Notes: a model not told the origin generated them from the letters alone. A stretch of DNA of 64,000 bases from JBDHTQ01 sp039808765 (GCA_039808765.1 JBDHTQ010000006.1:89769-153768); one strand, 5' to 3'. Positions 17,791 through 27,365 are shown, counted from the first letter of the stretch. Translations and numbers: made by a program.

Positions 17791-18363
17791 TTATTCGTGG
17801 TTACGCTTAAGCTCGTTACACGCAGCCTCATAAACCTGCAGAACCAATTCACAGTCACGTAAAGCGCGATGCGTACCATCAACCGGCATACAGGCTGTTT
17901 TTGCAAGTTGATTGAGTTTATAACTGGGCAATCCAGGCCATGCTTGACGTGCCATACGCAATGCGCAGGAAACCGAATTGTTAATTGTTAAGTCATAACG
18001 CTCGGCTGCTTTATCAATAAACCCCATATCAAACGGCGCATTAAAAAAAACCAGACGATGGTCTTTAACAAACGCCAGAAACCCTTGTAGAGCCTCTTTA
18101 ATATTGAGGCCGCGGGCGGCGAGTAAACCTGACGATAAACCAGTTACTTCTGCTACCCGAGTTGAAACTGCGTGCTCAGGAACAACGAGTGCATGGAAGC
18201 GTTCTTGTGTTTGATTTGCTCGATCCACTAAGACAGCGCCAATTTCGATGATTTCATCCTCTTCGGGGCTGAAACCTGTTGTTTCAAGATCGACGATAAC
18301 AAATGTCTGTGGCAGGTACGACTTCGCCGGGACGTCTTGGTCGATATAAGAATGTGCAAACAT
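17791..18363 (-). CDS. DnaQ-like DEDDh 3'-5' exonuclease
   Basis: 190 aa from ATG 18363, which has a strong GGAGGG site; the open frame extends further upstream but without such a site. Exo I VIVDLETTGF, Exo II FFNAPFDMGF and Exo III HRALRDCEL supply the DEDDh acidic residues and His. It is a second, shorter relative of the dnaQ at 30991 and lacks a polymerase-binding tail, so it is more likely a repair or RNase T/oligonuclease-like enzyme than the replicative proofreader. It faces the preceding membrane-protein gene tail-to-tail. Confidence 0.85.
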   Translation of the reverse strand: MFAHSYIDQDVPAKSYLPQTFVIVDLETTGFSPEEDEIIEIGAVLVDRANQTQERFHALVVPEHAVSTRVAEVTGLSSGLLAARGLNIKEALQGFLAFVKDHRLVFFNAPFDMGFIDKAAERYDLTINNSVSCALRMARQAWPGLPSYKLNQLAKTACMPVDGTHRALRDCELVLQVYEAACNELKRNHE

Positions 18364-18571
18364 GAGGCCCTCCGCATTTTTGTGCAGGGATTGCCTCGCG
18401 AACAGGGGGGACAAATCCCAACACCTTTTCTTTATCTGCGCAACCATAACACTTTACGGGAAGATTGTCTCACACGTTTTTAATGATATTTGCATATGGT
18501 TTTATATAATCTACTTGCAGTTAGCTAACCGAGGCGTTATAAACCGCGCACATTGGTTTTTGCCGACTTGT

Positions 18572-18648
18572 CGGAGTGTAGCTCAGCCCGGTAGAGCACT
18601 TGCTTCGGGAGCAAGGGGCCGGAGGTTCGAATCCTCTCACTCCGACCA
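18572..18648 (+). tRNA. tRNA-Pro (CGG anticodon)
   Basis: 77 nt including an encoded CCA. Acceptor CGGAGTG pairs with CACTCCG; D-arm GTAGCTCAGCCCGGTAGAGC; anticodon stem CTTGC/GCAAG closes the 7-nt loop TTCGGGA, giving anticodon CGG; the T arm contains GGTTCGAATCC. Confidence 0.95.
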
Positions 18649-18664
18649 GTGAAAAACATTCGCT

Positions 18665-18739
<75 letters not shown>

Positions 18740-18786
18740 TTTCTCATCGAAGAAAACCAATTCCGCACCTTGGTGCTCATCGTTAT

Positions 18787-19611
18787 CTATTCCCACTTTT
18801 TTACGAACCCAATATGCGTACCCACTGCTACAAATCCGCATTTCTCATATACGCGTTGCGGACCTGCTCCTAATCCTGTCAGTATAATAAAATAAGGGTC
18901 TGATCTTTTTGCAGAAACCTCTTTAACTGTCTCGGTTAGGAGAGACCTTACAATCCCTTGTCCTCTATATTCTGGGTGAGTGCCAATTGCTTGAAATCGA
19001 CAAAATTGACCATCCCAAAATACGCCGAGATCACAAACAAGTTTTTTTCCATCAAATGCCCCCATCCATTGTCCGTTTCCCGCTTCGGTAGCACGACGAG
19101 CAGCTTGAATTCGTTTGATCACATATTCATTTTTTCCATCATACATTTTGCGACAAAGAAGCTGATTGCCAAGCGCTTGCTTCCAGTCCTCTTCCGTTTC
19201 AATTTGTCTGAATGTTATAAATCTGCACTGGTGGGGAATTATATTTTCAACTTTTGCGATCAGGCAGGCATGAGCTTCAAAATGATAGCCTGCAGCTTCA
19301 AATTTTTTGCGCAACCCATTCGACGTGCGGTGCAGCTCCAGGTTATCGTTATATGAAAAAACAAACCGCTTATTGATGTAAAATAAGTGCTTTTTGTGCA
19401 CGCTTTCCAAATGTTCAAGCGACCAATTTTCGGGATGATCAAGGTGAAAAAAATTACCCCAGTAAAATTCGCTATTCATAGGATCTGAGACAATACATCC
19501 ACCGTCTATCTCTTCAACATGTCGGCAAACGCGATGAACGATGAGTTGCCCAAACATTGGTAAATCATCTGCATCGATACCATGAAATGTTTGAGTTTGT
19601 TTCATCTTCAT
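18787..19611 (-). CDS. GNAT family acetyltransferase
   Basis: 274 aa. The C-terminal third is a GNAT domain: WMGAFDGKKLVCDLGVF, then the motif A region IGTHPEYRGQGIVRSLL (acetyl-CoA pyrophosphate loop R-G-Q-G-I-V), and YEKCGFVAVGTH near the end. The N-terminal 130 residues are also GNAT-like in secondary structure (a FYWGNFFHLDHPEN segment), so it may be a double-GNAT protein. Substrate unknown. It faces the tRNA pair tail-to-head and seems to be a single-gene unit. Confidence 0.82.
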   Translation of the reverse strand: MKMKQTQTFHGIDADDLPMFGQLIVHRVCRHVEEIDGGCIVSDPMNSEFYWGNFFHLDHPENWSLEHLESVHKKHLFYINKRFVFSYNDNLELHRTSNGLRKKFEAAGYHFEAHACLIAKVENIIPHQCRFITFRQIETEEDWKQALGNQLLCRKMYDGKNEYVIKRIQAARRATEAGNGQWMGAFDGKKLVCDLGVFWDGQFCRFQAIGTHPEYRGQGIVRSLLTETVKEVSAKRSDPYFIILTGLGAGPQRVYEKCGFVAVGTHIGFVKKWE

Positions 19612-19662
19612 CCATTATCAGCACCCTAATTTTGATTCTACGGCAACCACGATAAGATTTTA

Positions 19663-20565
19663 TTATGAGTCTGTATCAAAAAAATTTTTGCTATTAACAA
19701 TTTCTAGGGGAAGGGCTGGGGGCTGCCCGCCGAGATATTTCTGTAAACTTTCAGACTGGCGCCGCAATTTTTCTTCGTACCCAAGCACCAAAAGTGTATT
19801 GCCACTGGCAATGCCTATATCGTTGCAAAATTCGCCATTACAAAAAACATCCATTTCACTCAACGGACCTGAGCGATCATCCACACTGTTTTCTCTAAAC
19901 GACCAGACATCCATCATTTTTTGCTCATTCCATGACCACAAAAAAACAATAAAGTAATGGCTGTCTTGCGCGCCTTTATGCTTTTTCACCACGCTTTTAA
20001 CATAATTTTCCAGTGCTTCTGGCGTAAAATCAGCATAGGTTTTTTTTGCATCGACATCCGGCCAAACAATAATTTGCTTGCCGTCCAAATAAAAATCCAA
20101 ATTATTGTAAAACGAGTGATTGGGCTTATACGGAAAACCCAGTTTAGGTGAGTGTCCTTGATCCCATAATAATAAAAAAAGCTGATGCTGCATACGCGCA
20201 AAACCTTCGTCTTTGATCAATGTGATCTGCTCACGATTATAAAATGCAACTGTATCGTCAAAAATAATTGTTTCATTCTCAATCTTTGTAAGGGTTTCAG
20301 GCACATAGCGAAATGTCATAACCTGATTGATAAAGTTTTCGTTTTCAGAAAAAGCGGAAAGTTCTGGTTGATTAATTATCTGCTGAACTTTTACGCCTTC
20401 TTCTAAAAAAACGGCCCGCACTTGCTCAGCTTGTTTGATTGACATTATGTCATTCAAGCTGCCTTTTTCATAAATCATCACCTGCTTGCTTTTTGCACGG
20501 CCTGATAAAAGGGATAGTTCATAAAGATTTTTTGGCGTGGCAGGAAGTATTTTTGTCAGAGTCAT
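19663..20565 (-). CDS. Unrecognised protein, possibly related to TrmB-type PLD-like sensor domains
   Basis: 300 aa from ATG 20565 (MTLTKILPATPKN); the frame extends to 20670 but that part overlaps the mnmG leader. I do not recognise the protein firmly. The first 120 residues (KSKQVMIYEKGSLNDIM, later IENETIIFDDTVAFYN) are reminiscent of the phospholipase-D-like effector domain found after TrmB-type or other regulator domains, but no HTH is present. The middle is rich in aromatic residues (KPNHSFYNNLDFYLDG, FIVFLWSWNEQKMMDVWSF). No signal peptide. Divergent from mnmG. Confidence 0.55.
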   Translation of the reverse strand: MTLTKILPATPKNLYELSLLSGRAKSKQVMIYEKGSLNDIMSIKQAEQVRAVFLEEGVKVQQIINQPELSAFSENENFINQVMTFRYVPETLTKIENETIIFDDTVAFYNREQITLIKDEGFARMQHQLFLLLWDQGHSPKLGFPYKPNHSFYNNLDFYLDGKQIIVWPDVDAKKTYADFTPEALENYVKSVVKKHKGAQDSHYFIVFLWSWNEQKMMDVWSFRENSVDDRSGPLSEMDVFCNGEFCNDIGIASGNTLLVLGYEEKLRRQSESLQKYLGGQPPALPLEIVNSKNFFDTDS

Positions 20566-20717
20566 TGATATGATCGTTTTTACAATGGTAACAAGCACAC
20601 CATAAAGCTTCTTTTCATGAATAACAACGATCATCAGCCCGGTTTTTTTGACCTTATTGTGATGATCCACTGCGAGGATAATTGCAATGCACCGCTAAAA
20701 TCAGCTATAACCCCTGC

Positions 20718-22592
20718 ATGATGCAAAAATTTGACGTAATTGTCGTGGGTGGAGGACATGCTGGCTGTGAAGCTGCAGCAGCCTCGGCACGCCTCGGCGC
20801 TAAAACAGCTCTTGTCACGCACAAACTCTCGACCTTAGGTGAGATGAGTTGTAATCCCGCTATTGGTGGCTTGGGTAAAGGTCATTTAGTTCGCGAAATC
20901 GATGCACTGGATGGTATTATGGGCCGTGTTGCCGATGCAGGCGGTATCCAGTTTCGTATGTTAAATGCGAGCAAAGGTCCTGCGGTGCGTGGATTGCGGG
21001 CGCAAGCTGACCGCAAGCTTTATAAGCAAGCTATGCAGACACTTTTGTCGTCCTATCCTAATTTAACATTGATTGAAGCTGCAGTTGAGGATTTGACGCT
21101 CGAAAATGACCGTGTTACAGGCATTATTACCGCGCAGGGTGAACATCTTCTTTCGGGCGCGGTGGTACTGACAACCGGAACATTTTTGGATGGTCTTATT
21201 CATATTGGCGAAGAGCGTAAACCAGCGGGAAGGCATGGTGAAGCCCCCGCAATAGGCTTATCTAAAACACTGAAAAGATTGAATTTCCCTGTTGGTCGTC
21301 TCAAAACAGGCACGCCCCCTCGTTTGGATGGCCGTACCATAGATTGGGATTCTTTGGATAAACAGGGCGGTGACAATCCACCCATTCCCTTCTCAACATT
21401 AACAAGCACAATTACCAATCCTCAAATTGAATGCGGCGTAACCTACACCTCGTCTGAGGGACATTCAGCTATTCGCGCTAACCTGCATCGGGCGCCGATG
21501 TATAGTGGTCAAATTTCGTCGACGGGGCCACGCTATTGTCCTTCAATCGAAGACAAGGTTGTACGCTTTGCTGATCGTGAACGACATCAAATTTTCCTTG
21601 AACCTGAAGGTCTGGATGACGACACTGTTTATCCCAACGGTATTTCAACCAGTTTACCGCGAGATGTGCAGGATATTCTGGTGCATTCAATACCCGGCCT
21701 CGAAAAATGTACAATTTTACGTCACGGTTATGCAATTGAGTATGATTATTGTGATCCACGCGCACTTAAGCCTTCGCTTGAATCAACGAATCTATCAGGA
21801 TTATTTATGGCTGGCCAAATTAACGGGACGACTGGATATGAGGAGGCAGCGGCTCAAGGGTTGTTGGCTGGTCTTAATGCTGCGCTTTGCGCCGGTGCTG
21901 AAGGGTTCGATTACAAGCCTTTTGTTGTTGATCGAGCAGAAGGATACTTGGGTGTTATGGTGGATGACCTTATTCACCATGGTGCGCCTGAACCTTACCG
22001 CATGTTTACCTCGCGTGCGGAATACCGGCTTTTACTTCGCTCGGATAATGCCGATCAACGCTTAACACCGCGTGGATTAATCCTGGGATGTGTAGGCACT
22101 GAACGAGAACAACATTTTATCGCAAAAATGGAAAAGCTTGAGCGTGCCCGTCTTATTGCCAGCGATATTGAAACAGCATTAAGTCCGAATGAACTTGTGT
22201 GCCATGGACTCATGATTAACCAAGATGGCGTGCGCCGAAGTGCTCAAGACTTGTTACGTTATGCCAATATTTCTATGGATCAAATCATTGGATTATGGCC
22301 CGCACTGGGCGCGTTTCCGTCTGATATTCTTGAGCAAATCGAAATTGATGGTCGTTATGCAGGCTATTTAGGGCGTCAAGAAGCTGACATTCACGCTTAT
22401 CGCAAAGAAGAAGAGCTTGAGCTCCATCAAGACATGGACTATCAGCTGGTTGGAAGCCTTTCAAATGAATTAAGGCTCAAGCTGTCTAAAGTTAAACCCC
22501 GTAGTCTTGGTGCTGCTGCCCGTATTCCAGGGATGACACCCGCTGCTCTTATATCATTGATGCGCTTTGTCAAAAAGCATAAGGCAGCGTAA
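20718..22592 (+). CDS. mnmG: tRNA uridine 5-carboxymethylaminomethyl modification enzyme MnmG (GidA)
   Basis: 624 aa from the first of two ATGs at 20718; TTG 20682, with GAGGA in front, is a possible upstream start. FAD-binding N-terminus VIVVGGGHAGCEAA, the signature GEMSCNPAIGGLGKGHL, then GTFLDGLIHIGE and RLKTGTPPRL, and a C-terminal helical domain ending ALISLMRFVKKH. With MnmE it installs the cmnm5 group on U34 of several tRNAs. It heads the mnmG-rsmG-parA-parB block typical of origin regions; mnmE is separated from it here (32514). Confidence 0.95.
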   Translation: MMQKFDVIVVGGGHAGCEAAAASARLGAKTALVTHKLSTLGEMSCNPAIGGLGKGHLVREIDALDGIMGRVADAGGIQFRMLNASKGPAVRGLRAQADRKLYKQAMQTLLSSYPNLTLIEAAVEDLTLENDRVTGIITAQGEHLLSGAVVLTTGTFLDGLIHIGEERKPAGRHGEAPAIGLSKTLKRLNFPVGRLKTGTPPRLDGRTIDWDSLDKQGGDNPPIPFSTLTSTITNPQIECGVTYTSSEGHSAIRANLHRAPMYSGQISSTGPRYCPSIEDKVVRFADRERHQIFLEPEGLDDDTVYPNGISTSLPRDVQDILVHSIPGLEKCTILRHGYAIEYDYCDPRALKPSLESTNLSGLFMAGQINGTTGYEEAAAQGLLAGLNAALCAGAEGFDYKPFVVDRAEGYLGVMVDDLIHHGAPEPYRMFTSRAEYRLLLRSDNADQRLTPRGLILGCVGTEREQHFIAKMEKLERARLIASDIETALSPNELVCHGLMINQDGVRRSAQDLLRYANISMDQIIGLWPALGAFPSDILEQIEIDGRYAGYLGRQEADIHAYRKEEELELHQDMDYQLVGSLSNELRLKLSKVKPRSLGAAARIPGMTPAALISLMRFVKKHKAA

Positions 22593-22651
22593 TTTTTCAC
22601 TTTTACGTATTTTACTTGCCTTCTAAATTCACTCCGCGCTAAAACGTGCCA

Positions 22652-23269
22652 ATGAGTGATGAGGGCCGACGCAACTTTCTCGAAAAACTTCCCGTTTCAC
22701 ATGAAACGGAAAAAAAACTCGTGCTCTATGCCGAGACACTCAAAGTATGGAATAAAAAAATCAACCTTGTAAGCCCCTCTACCATCCATCAGCTATGGGA
22801 ACGGCATTTTTTAGATAGTGCTCAGCTAACAGAGTATATTCCCGAAAATATTCAAAAGCAGGGTGACATAGGTTCTGGCGCTGGTTTTCCCGGGTTAATT
22901 ATGGCGTTATTATGTCCCCATAAAATTGAATTGGTTGAAAGCGATCAGCGCAAAGTGGCTTTTATGCGGGAAGTTTCACGTTTAACCAAATCCACGCACG
23001 TTACCTTTCAAGCAACACGCATTGAAAAGGCAATACCAATAAAGGCAGATATTATTACGGCTCGCGCCCTCGCATCTTTAACAAAACTCATCGATCTTTC
23101 CATTCCTCACTTGAATGAGGGAGGCACATGCCTTTTTCTCAAAGGAGAAGATGTCCAAAAAGAAATAGACGAAGCAGAAAAAACTTTTAGCTTTGCGCTG
23201 GAGACATTTCAAAGTAAAACCAGTGACAGCGGCGTGATCGTGCGGCTGAGTGAGATAAGGAAAAAGTAA
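22652..23269 (+). CDS. rsmG: 16S rRNA (guanine527-N7)-methyltransferase RsmG (GidB)
   Basis: 205 aa from ATG 22652 (a GTG two codons upstream is possible). Class I SAM fold: WERHFLDSAQL, the SAM loop DIGSGAGFPGLIMALL, IELVESDQRKVAFMREV, and TARALASLTKLIDLS. It makes m7G527 in 16S rRNA. Its stop shares one base with the parA start (TAATG). A parS-like sequence lies inside the 5' part of the gene (22693-22708). Confidence 0.93.
   Translation: MSDEGRRNFLEKLPVSHETEKKLVLYAETLKVWNKKINLVSPSTIHQLWERHFLDSAQLTEYIPENIQKQGDIGSGAGFPGLIMALLCPHKIELVESDQRKVAFMREVSRLTKSTHVTFQATRIEKAIPIKADIITARALASLTKLIDLSIPHLNEGGTCLFLKGEDVQKEIDEAEKTFSFALETFQSKTSDSGVIVRLSEIRKK
22693..22708. promoter_or_regulatory. parS-like centromere site inside rsmG
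   Basis: CGTTTCACATGAAACG. It matches the conserved parS core GTTTCACGTGAAAC with one central change (G to A) and is otherwise palindromic. It is 560 bp upstream of parA, a common place for parS, where ParB would load and spread. Confidence 0.7.
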
Positions 23270-24084
23270 TGACGAAACCCCGCATTCTCGGCATAGCCAA
23301 TCAAAAAGGAGGCGTGGGAAAAACCACCACCACGATCAACCTCGCAACAGCCATGGCCGCAGTTGGCAAGCGCGTTTTATTGATTGACCTTGATCCTCAA
23401 GGCAACGCTTCAACAGGTGTGGGCATCCCCATGACACAGCGCACGCCTGGTAGCTACGCTGTTCTTTTTGGCGATTGTCAGGTGGAAGAAGCCATCAAGC
23501 AGACGTTGGTACCAGGATTAGATGTTATTCCCGCTGCCTCTGATTTAGCAGGAGCTGAAATTGAGCTCGTTCCCGAAGATCAACGCGAATACTTTCTTTC
23601 AAGTGCGCTCGAACAAGCCCAAGGTTATGACTATATTCTTATCGATTGCCCACCCGCATTAGGACTTTTAACACTCAATGCATTAGTAGCTGCCGATGCA
23701 GTGATAGTGCCATTACAATGTGAGTTTTACGCGCTTGAAGGATTATCACACCTCCTCAAAACCATTCAGGTTATTTCACGCAACTTGAATCCAAAACTCA
23801 CGTTGCAGGGCGTGGTTTTGACAATGTACGATCGACGTAATAGCCTTTCACGCCATGTACAGGAAGAAGTAAGAAATCACTTTCAAGATAAAGTGTACGA
23901 GACAGTGATCCCGCGCAATGTACGTATTTCCGAAGCCCCCTCTCACGGTAAACCCGTTTTGATTTATGATTTTAAGAGTGTTGGGGCACAAGCATACATC
24001 CATCTTGCAAAAGAAATCCTGCAACGCGAAACTCAAATTCTTGCCCAAATACAGAGGGAGAACGCTCATGTCAACCACGGATAA
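23269..24084 (+). CDS. parA: Chromosome-partitioning ATPase ParA
   Basis: 271 aa deviant-Walker ATPase. Walker A' KGGVGKTTTTINLA near residue 13, LLIDLDPQGNAS near 40, and Walker B YILIDCPPALGLLTLNAL near 122. No N-terminal HTH, so it is the chromosomal type. It moves ParB-parS complexes and so segregates the origin. It overlaps parB by 17 nt. Confidence 0.95.
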   Translation: MTKPRILGIANQKGGVGKTTTTINLATAMAAVGKRVLLIDLDPQGNASTGVGIPMTQRTPGSYAVLFGDCQVEEAIKQTLVPGLDVIPAASDLAGAEIELVPEDQREYFLSSALEQAQGYDYILIDCPPALGLLTLNALVAADAVIVPLQCEFYALEGLSHLLKTIQVISRNLNPKLTLQGVVLTMYDRRNSLSRHVQEEVRNHFQDKVYETVIPRNVRISEAPSHGKPVLIYDFKSVGAQAYIHLAKEILQRETQILAQIQRENAHVNHG

Positions 24085-24997
24085 TTCAGCTGCATCGCCA
24101 CGAACACTCACAAAACCAGCTCGTCGGAGTGGCCTGGGACGGGGGCTGGGCGCACTTTTAGGCGAAGCTGAGGAAGATTATGCGCAATTGTCCCCTCAAA
24201 ACGCCTCATCGAGAGAGCGACGCACCGCACCAATCGAGCATCTGGAGGCTGGGCCCTTTCAACCCCGTCGAATATTTGATTCGGAAGCTCTTACAGATCT
24301 TGCCCAATCAATTCGCGAGCATGGCATCATTCAACCTATCGTCGTTAGGCGTCACCCACATCAAGAAAATCGCTATCAAATCATCGCTGGAGAGCGCCGG
24401 TGGAGGGCATCACAGCAAGCTGGATTACATGAAGTTCCTATTTTAATCAAGGAGTTAAGTGATGGCGAAGCTCTTGAAATTTCAATTATAGAGAACGTTC
24501 AGCGTGAGGATTTGTCACCAATAGAAGAGGCCGACGGCTACCAACGACTTATTGCAGAATATCATCACACCCACGAAGATTTAGCCCGCATTGTTGGCAA
24601 AAGCCGCGTTCATATAACAAATACGCTTCGTCTTTTAAAACTGCCAGAGAGCATAAAAGTTAAAATTGATCAGGGAGATATTTCTGCTGGACATGCACGT
24701 GCGGTTCTTGCAGCAGGGGGGTCAGAGACATTAGTTGAGCGCATTATTAATGAAGGGCTATCTGTCCGCGAGGCAGAAAATCTCGCCCGCCAAAGTGAGG
24801 CCGCACAGGCAAAAAAACCCCGCATTAACCACAGCAAAGACCCAAATACAGTTGCATTAGAACGCGAAATTAGTGCGGCTTTAGGTTTGCGCGTAACATT
24901 GGGTGGAAAAGGCCCGACTGGCACAGTTACAATCCACTACCAAAATCTTGATCAGCTCGATGATGTAATGAAGAAATTATGTGCTGTTGGCTCATAA
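24068..24997 (+). CDS. parB: Chromosome-partitioning CTPase/DNA-binding protein ParB
   Basis: 309 aa from ATG 24068 with GAGGGAGAA upstream. The N-terminus carries the conserved RRSGLGRGLGALLGE stretch for ParA contact; the CTP-binding domain shows GPFQPRRIF and ERRWRASQQAGL with IIENVQREDLSPIEEA; an HTH follows (LARIVGKSRVHITNTLRLL) and a C-terminal dimerisation domain. It binds parS (candidate in rsmG). Confidence 0.95.
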   Translation: MSTTDNSAASPRTLTKPARRSGLGRGLGALLGEAEEDYAQLSPQNASSRERRTAPIEHLEAGPFQPRRIFDSEALTDLAQSIREHGIIQPIVVRRHPHQENRYQIIAGERRWRASQQAGLHEVPILIKELSDGEALEISIIENVQREDLSPIEEADGYQRLIAEYHHTHEDLARIVGKSRVHITNTLRLLKLPESIKVKIDQGDISAGHARAVLAAGGSETLVERIINEGLSVREAENLARQSEAAQAKKPRINHSKDPNTVALEREISAALGLRVTLGGKGPTGTVTIHYQNLDQLDDVMKKLCAVGS

Positions 24998-25106
24998 AGA
25001 TTTTAAATGTCCGCAGGGATCATTTAATTTTTTAGGGTACATCATCAAAATTCATTGCCACACCAGTCAGCAATCTGGTTGGTATCTTATGTTTTTTGAA
25101 AAGCGT

Positions 25107-25185
25107 CACAAAATCCCAAAATGATGGAATCACCGAGACCATCTTTGACGACGCCTTTCTGTCAAAACAATAAAACCGCCCTAGA
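25107..25185. repeat. Dispersed repeat, copy C (divergent)
   Basis: Shares AAATCCC, GATGG, GAGACCA-CTTTGACG and AATAAAA with the copies at 12319 and 52627 in the same order and spacing; about 70 percent identity over roughly 66 bp by eye. Located after parB, touching the 3' end of the uracil-DNA glycosylase gene, whose last codons may derive from it. Confidence 0.55.
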
Positions 25186-25927
25186 TGAAGTCTTCTGAAG
25201 ATGATGGGCGCCAAACTTGTTGAGCGTAAAGTTGCTTTAAAACTTGGCCTGGCCAATCCTTATTAGCAAGTGGTGAAGCCGGGGAAGGGTGCAAAATATC
25301 AGCAAACCTCAAAGTTGGAAATTTTTTGCTCAGAGCGACCTCAGCTTTTTTCCGCGCATATTTACCAACACCCACCACCCATTCAGGCTCAATTATTTCA
25401 GTCACATCACGAAGATATTCATCACACTGGTTTAAGACTGGTAAAATTTCATTCGCCGCAATTTTATCGGGCGTAATATTGCGCGTTTTATCTAAAAAAG
25501 CGAGGGGACAATAGTTGAAGATAAAATGGTTATTTAAGAAAGCATCTGCAGTTTTAAAATGGTCAATAAAAAAACCCCAGAAGCGACGACCACTTACTTC
25601 TGAACGCTTACATAACAATCCTTCGATAGGGCGATAAGGACTTGTCAGAGCGGGTGTTTGAACCGTACCCACCAAGCCAAGCAAGTTTTTAACAGCATTT
25701 ACTTCGCCGAAAGGGATACCAGTTTGAACCATACCAAACGGGCCGGGATTCATCCCTAAAAATATGATTTTTTTTCGCCCGTTGCCATAACGCTCTAAAT
25801 AGGCATGATGTAAGGACCATGCATACTGCAAAGGGTTATAGACGTGTGTGACGGGAGCAGAAAAAACGGACCCGCGCCCCACCTCTTCGGCAAAGCGCTG
25901 TGTGCGTTGAATAAGCTTCAAAGACAT
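25181..25927 (-). CDS. SMUG1-type single-strand-selective uracil-DNA glycosylase
   Basis: 248 aa. SMUG1 signatures are clear: the water-activating GMNPGPFGMVQTGIPFGE near 58-75 and the minor-groove loop HPSPASP near 215. NPLQYAWSLHHAYLERY is the expected N-terminal helix. It excises uracil and oxidised pyrimidines from DNA. SMUG1 is common in animals but patchy in bacteria, so horizontal origin is possible. The start is 5 nt beyond the rho stop on the same strand, so it is probably read through from rho. Confidence 0.9.
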   Translation of the reverse strand: MSLKLIQRTQRFAEEVGRGSVFSAPVTHVYNPLQYAWSLHHAYLERYGNGRKKIIFLGMNPGPFGMVQTGIPFGEVNAVKNLLGLVGTVQTPALTSPYRPIEGLLCKRSEVSGRRFWGFFIDHFKTADAFLNNHFIFNYCPLAFLDKTRNITPDKIAANEILPVLNQCDEYLRDVTEIIEPEWVVGVGKYARKKAEVALSKKFPTLRFADILHPSPASPLANKDWPGQVLKQLYAQQVWRPSSSEDFI

Positions 25928-25931
25928 GGGT

Positions 25932-27188
25932 TTACTGATTCATCGACTCGAAGAAATCATTGTTACTCTTGCTGTGTTTAAGCTTATCAAGCAAGAACTC
26001 AATTGACTCAACAGTTCCCATCGGCATGAGGATTCGGCGAAGAACCCACATTTTACTGAGCGTTGATTTATCGACCAGCAGCTCTTCTTTACGCGTCCCT
26101 GATTTTCCAATATCAATTGCAGGGAAGGTCCGCTTATCCGCAATCTTGCGATCCAAGACCAATTCGCTGTTACCTGTTCCTTTAAACTCTTCAAAAATCA
26201 CTTCATCCATACGACTGCCAGTATCAATCAAAGCAGTAGCAATAATGGTCAGTGATCCACCTTCTTCAATGTTACGGGCCGCACCAAAGAAGCGTTTTGG
26301 ACGCTGCAATGCATTAGCATCCACACCACCTGTTAAAACCTTACCACTTGAAGGAACAACAGTGTTGTATGCGCGCGCTAAGCGGGTAATTGAGTCGAGC
26401 AAGATCACCACGTCACGTTTATGTTCAACCAAACGCTTGGCTTTCTCAATAACCATTTCTGCCACCTGAACGTGGCGCGATGCAGGCTCATCAAACGTTG
26501 AAGAGATAACCTCACCTTTAACCGAGCGTGCCATATCCGTCACTTCTTCGGGACGTTCGTCAATGAGCAAAACAATTAAGTATACTTCAGGATGGTTGGT
26601 GCTGATCGAGTGCGCAATGTTTTGCAGCATCACAGTTTTACCAGTACGCGGCGGGGCAACGATCAAGCCACGCTGGCCTTTACCCATCGGTGCAACCAGC
26701 TCAATCACACGTGGAAGATAGTTCTTTTTTGTGGGATCAGCGATTTCAAAGTTGAGTTTTTTGTCCGGAAAGAGCGGGGTCAAGTTGTCAAAATTGATAC
26801 GATGGCGCACACGATCTGGATCTTCAAAGTTGATGGTGTTTATTTTTGTCAGGGCAAAATAACGTTCCTGTTCTTTCGGTGAACGAATTTCCCCCTCGAC
26901 CGTATCACCTGTGCGCAATGCGTGCTTGCGAATATGAGCAGGGGCGACATAAATATCATCCGGACCAGGTAAATAATTTGATTCAGGTGCGCGCAAAAAT
27001 CCAAAACCATCCGGCAAAACTTCAATCACACCTTCACCATAGATTGGTGTTCCGTTTTCAGCAAGTTGCTTAAGGATAGCAAAAAGCATATCTTGTTTGC
27101 GCAGCGCACTGGCGTTTTCGATTTTTAATTCTTCCGCAAAAGCCAAAAGCTCAGCTGGAGTTTTTAATTTTAATTCATGGAGATGCAT
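25932..27188 (-). CDS. rho: Transcription termination factor Rho
   Basis: 418 aa, normal length. N-terminal Rho domain, the RNA-binding OB fold (EGVIEVLPDGFGFLRAP, YVAPAHIRKHALRTGD), then the ATPase with Walker A APPRTGKT near 180, Q-loop and R-loop (GGVDANALQRPKRFFGAARN), and the conserved C-terminus STLSKMWVLRRIL. It terminates untranslated transcripts. It heads or continues the leftward hemE-hemH-hemJ-rho series next to the origin. About 175 bp of leader precede it. Confidence 0.97.
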   Translation of the reverse strand: MHLHELKLKTPAELLAFAEELKIENASALRKQDMLFAILKQLAENGTPIYGEGVIEVLPDGFGFLRAPESNYLPGPDDIYVAPAHIRKHALRTGDTVEGEIRSPKEQERYFALTKINTINFEDPDRVRHRINFDNLTPLFPDKKLNFEIADPTKKNYLPRVIELVAPMGKGQRGLIVAPPRTGKTVMLQNIAHSISTNHPEVYLIVLLIDERPEEVTDMARSVKGEVISSTFDEPASRHVQVAEMVIEKAKRLVEHKRDVVILLDSITRLARAYNTVVPSSGKVLTGGVDANALQRPKRFFGAARNIEEGGSLTIIATALIDTGSRMDEVIFEEFKGTGNSELVLDRKIADKRTFPAIDIGKSGTRKEELLVDKSTLSKMWVLRRILMPMGTVESIEFLLDKLKHSKSNNDFFESMNQ

Positions 27189-27365
27189 GGAGTGTTTTTA
27201 ATCCGTTAGGAAAGACAAAGGGAAACAGTCCGACTGTGAATGATGCCCACCTGAAGAAAATTCAGATTTTTAGGAGAAACCGCAGACATCAGCGGCTGTA
27301 GACGGTCGTATACTACTCCATGATCCATGCAATGTCAAAAGTTCTTTTAAGAGCGCGTCAAATCC

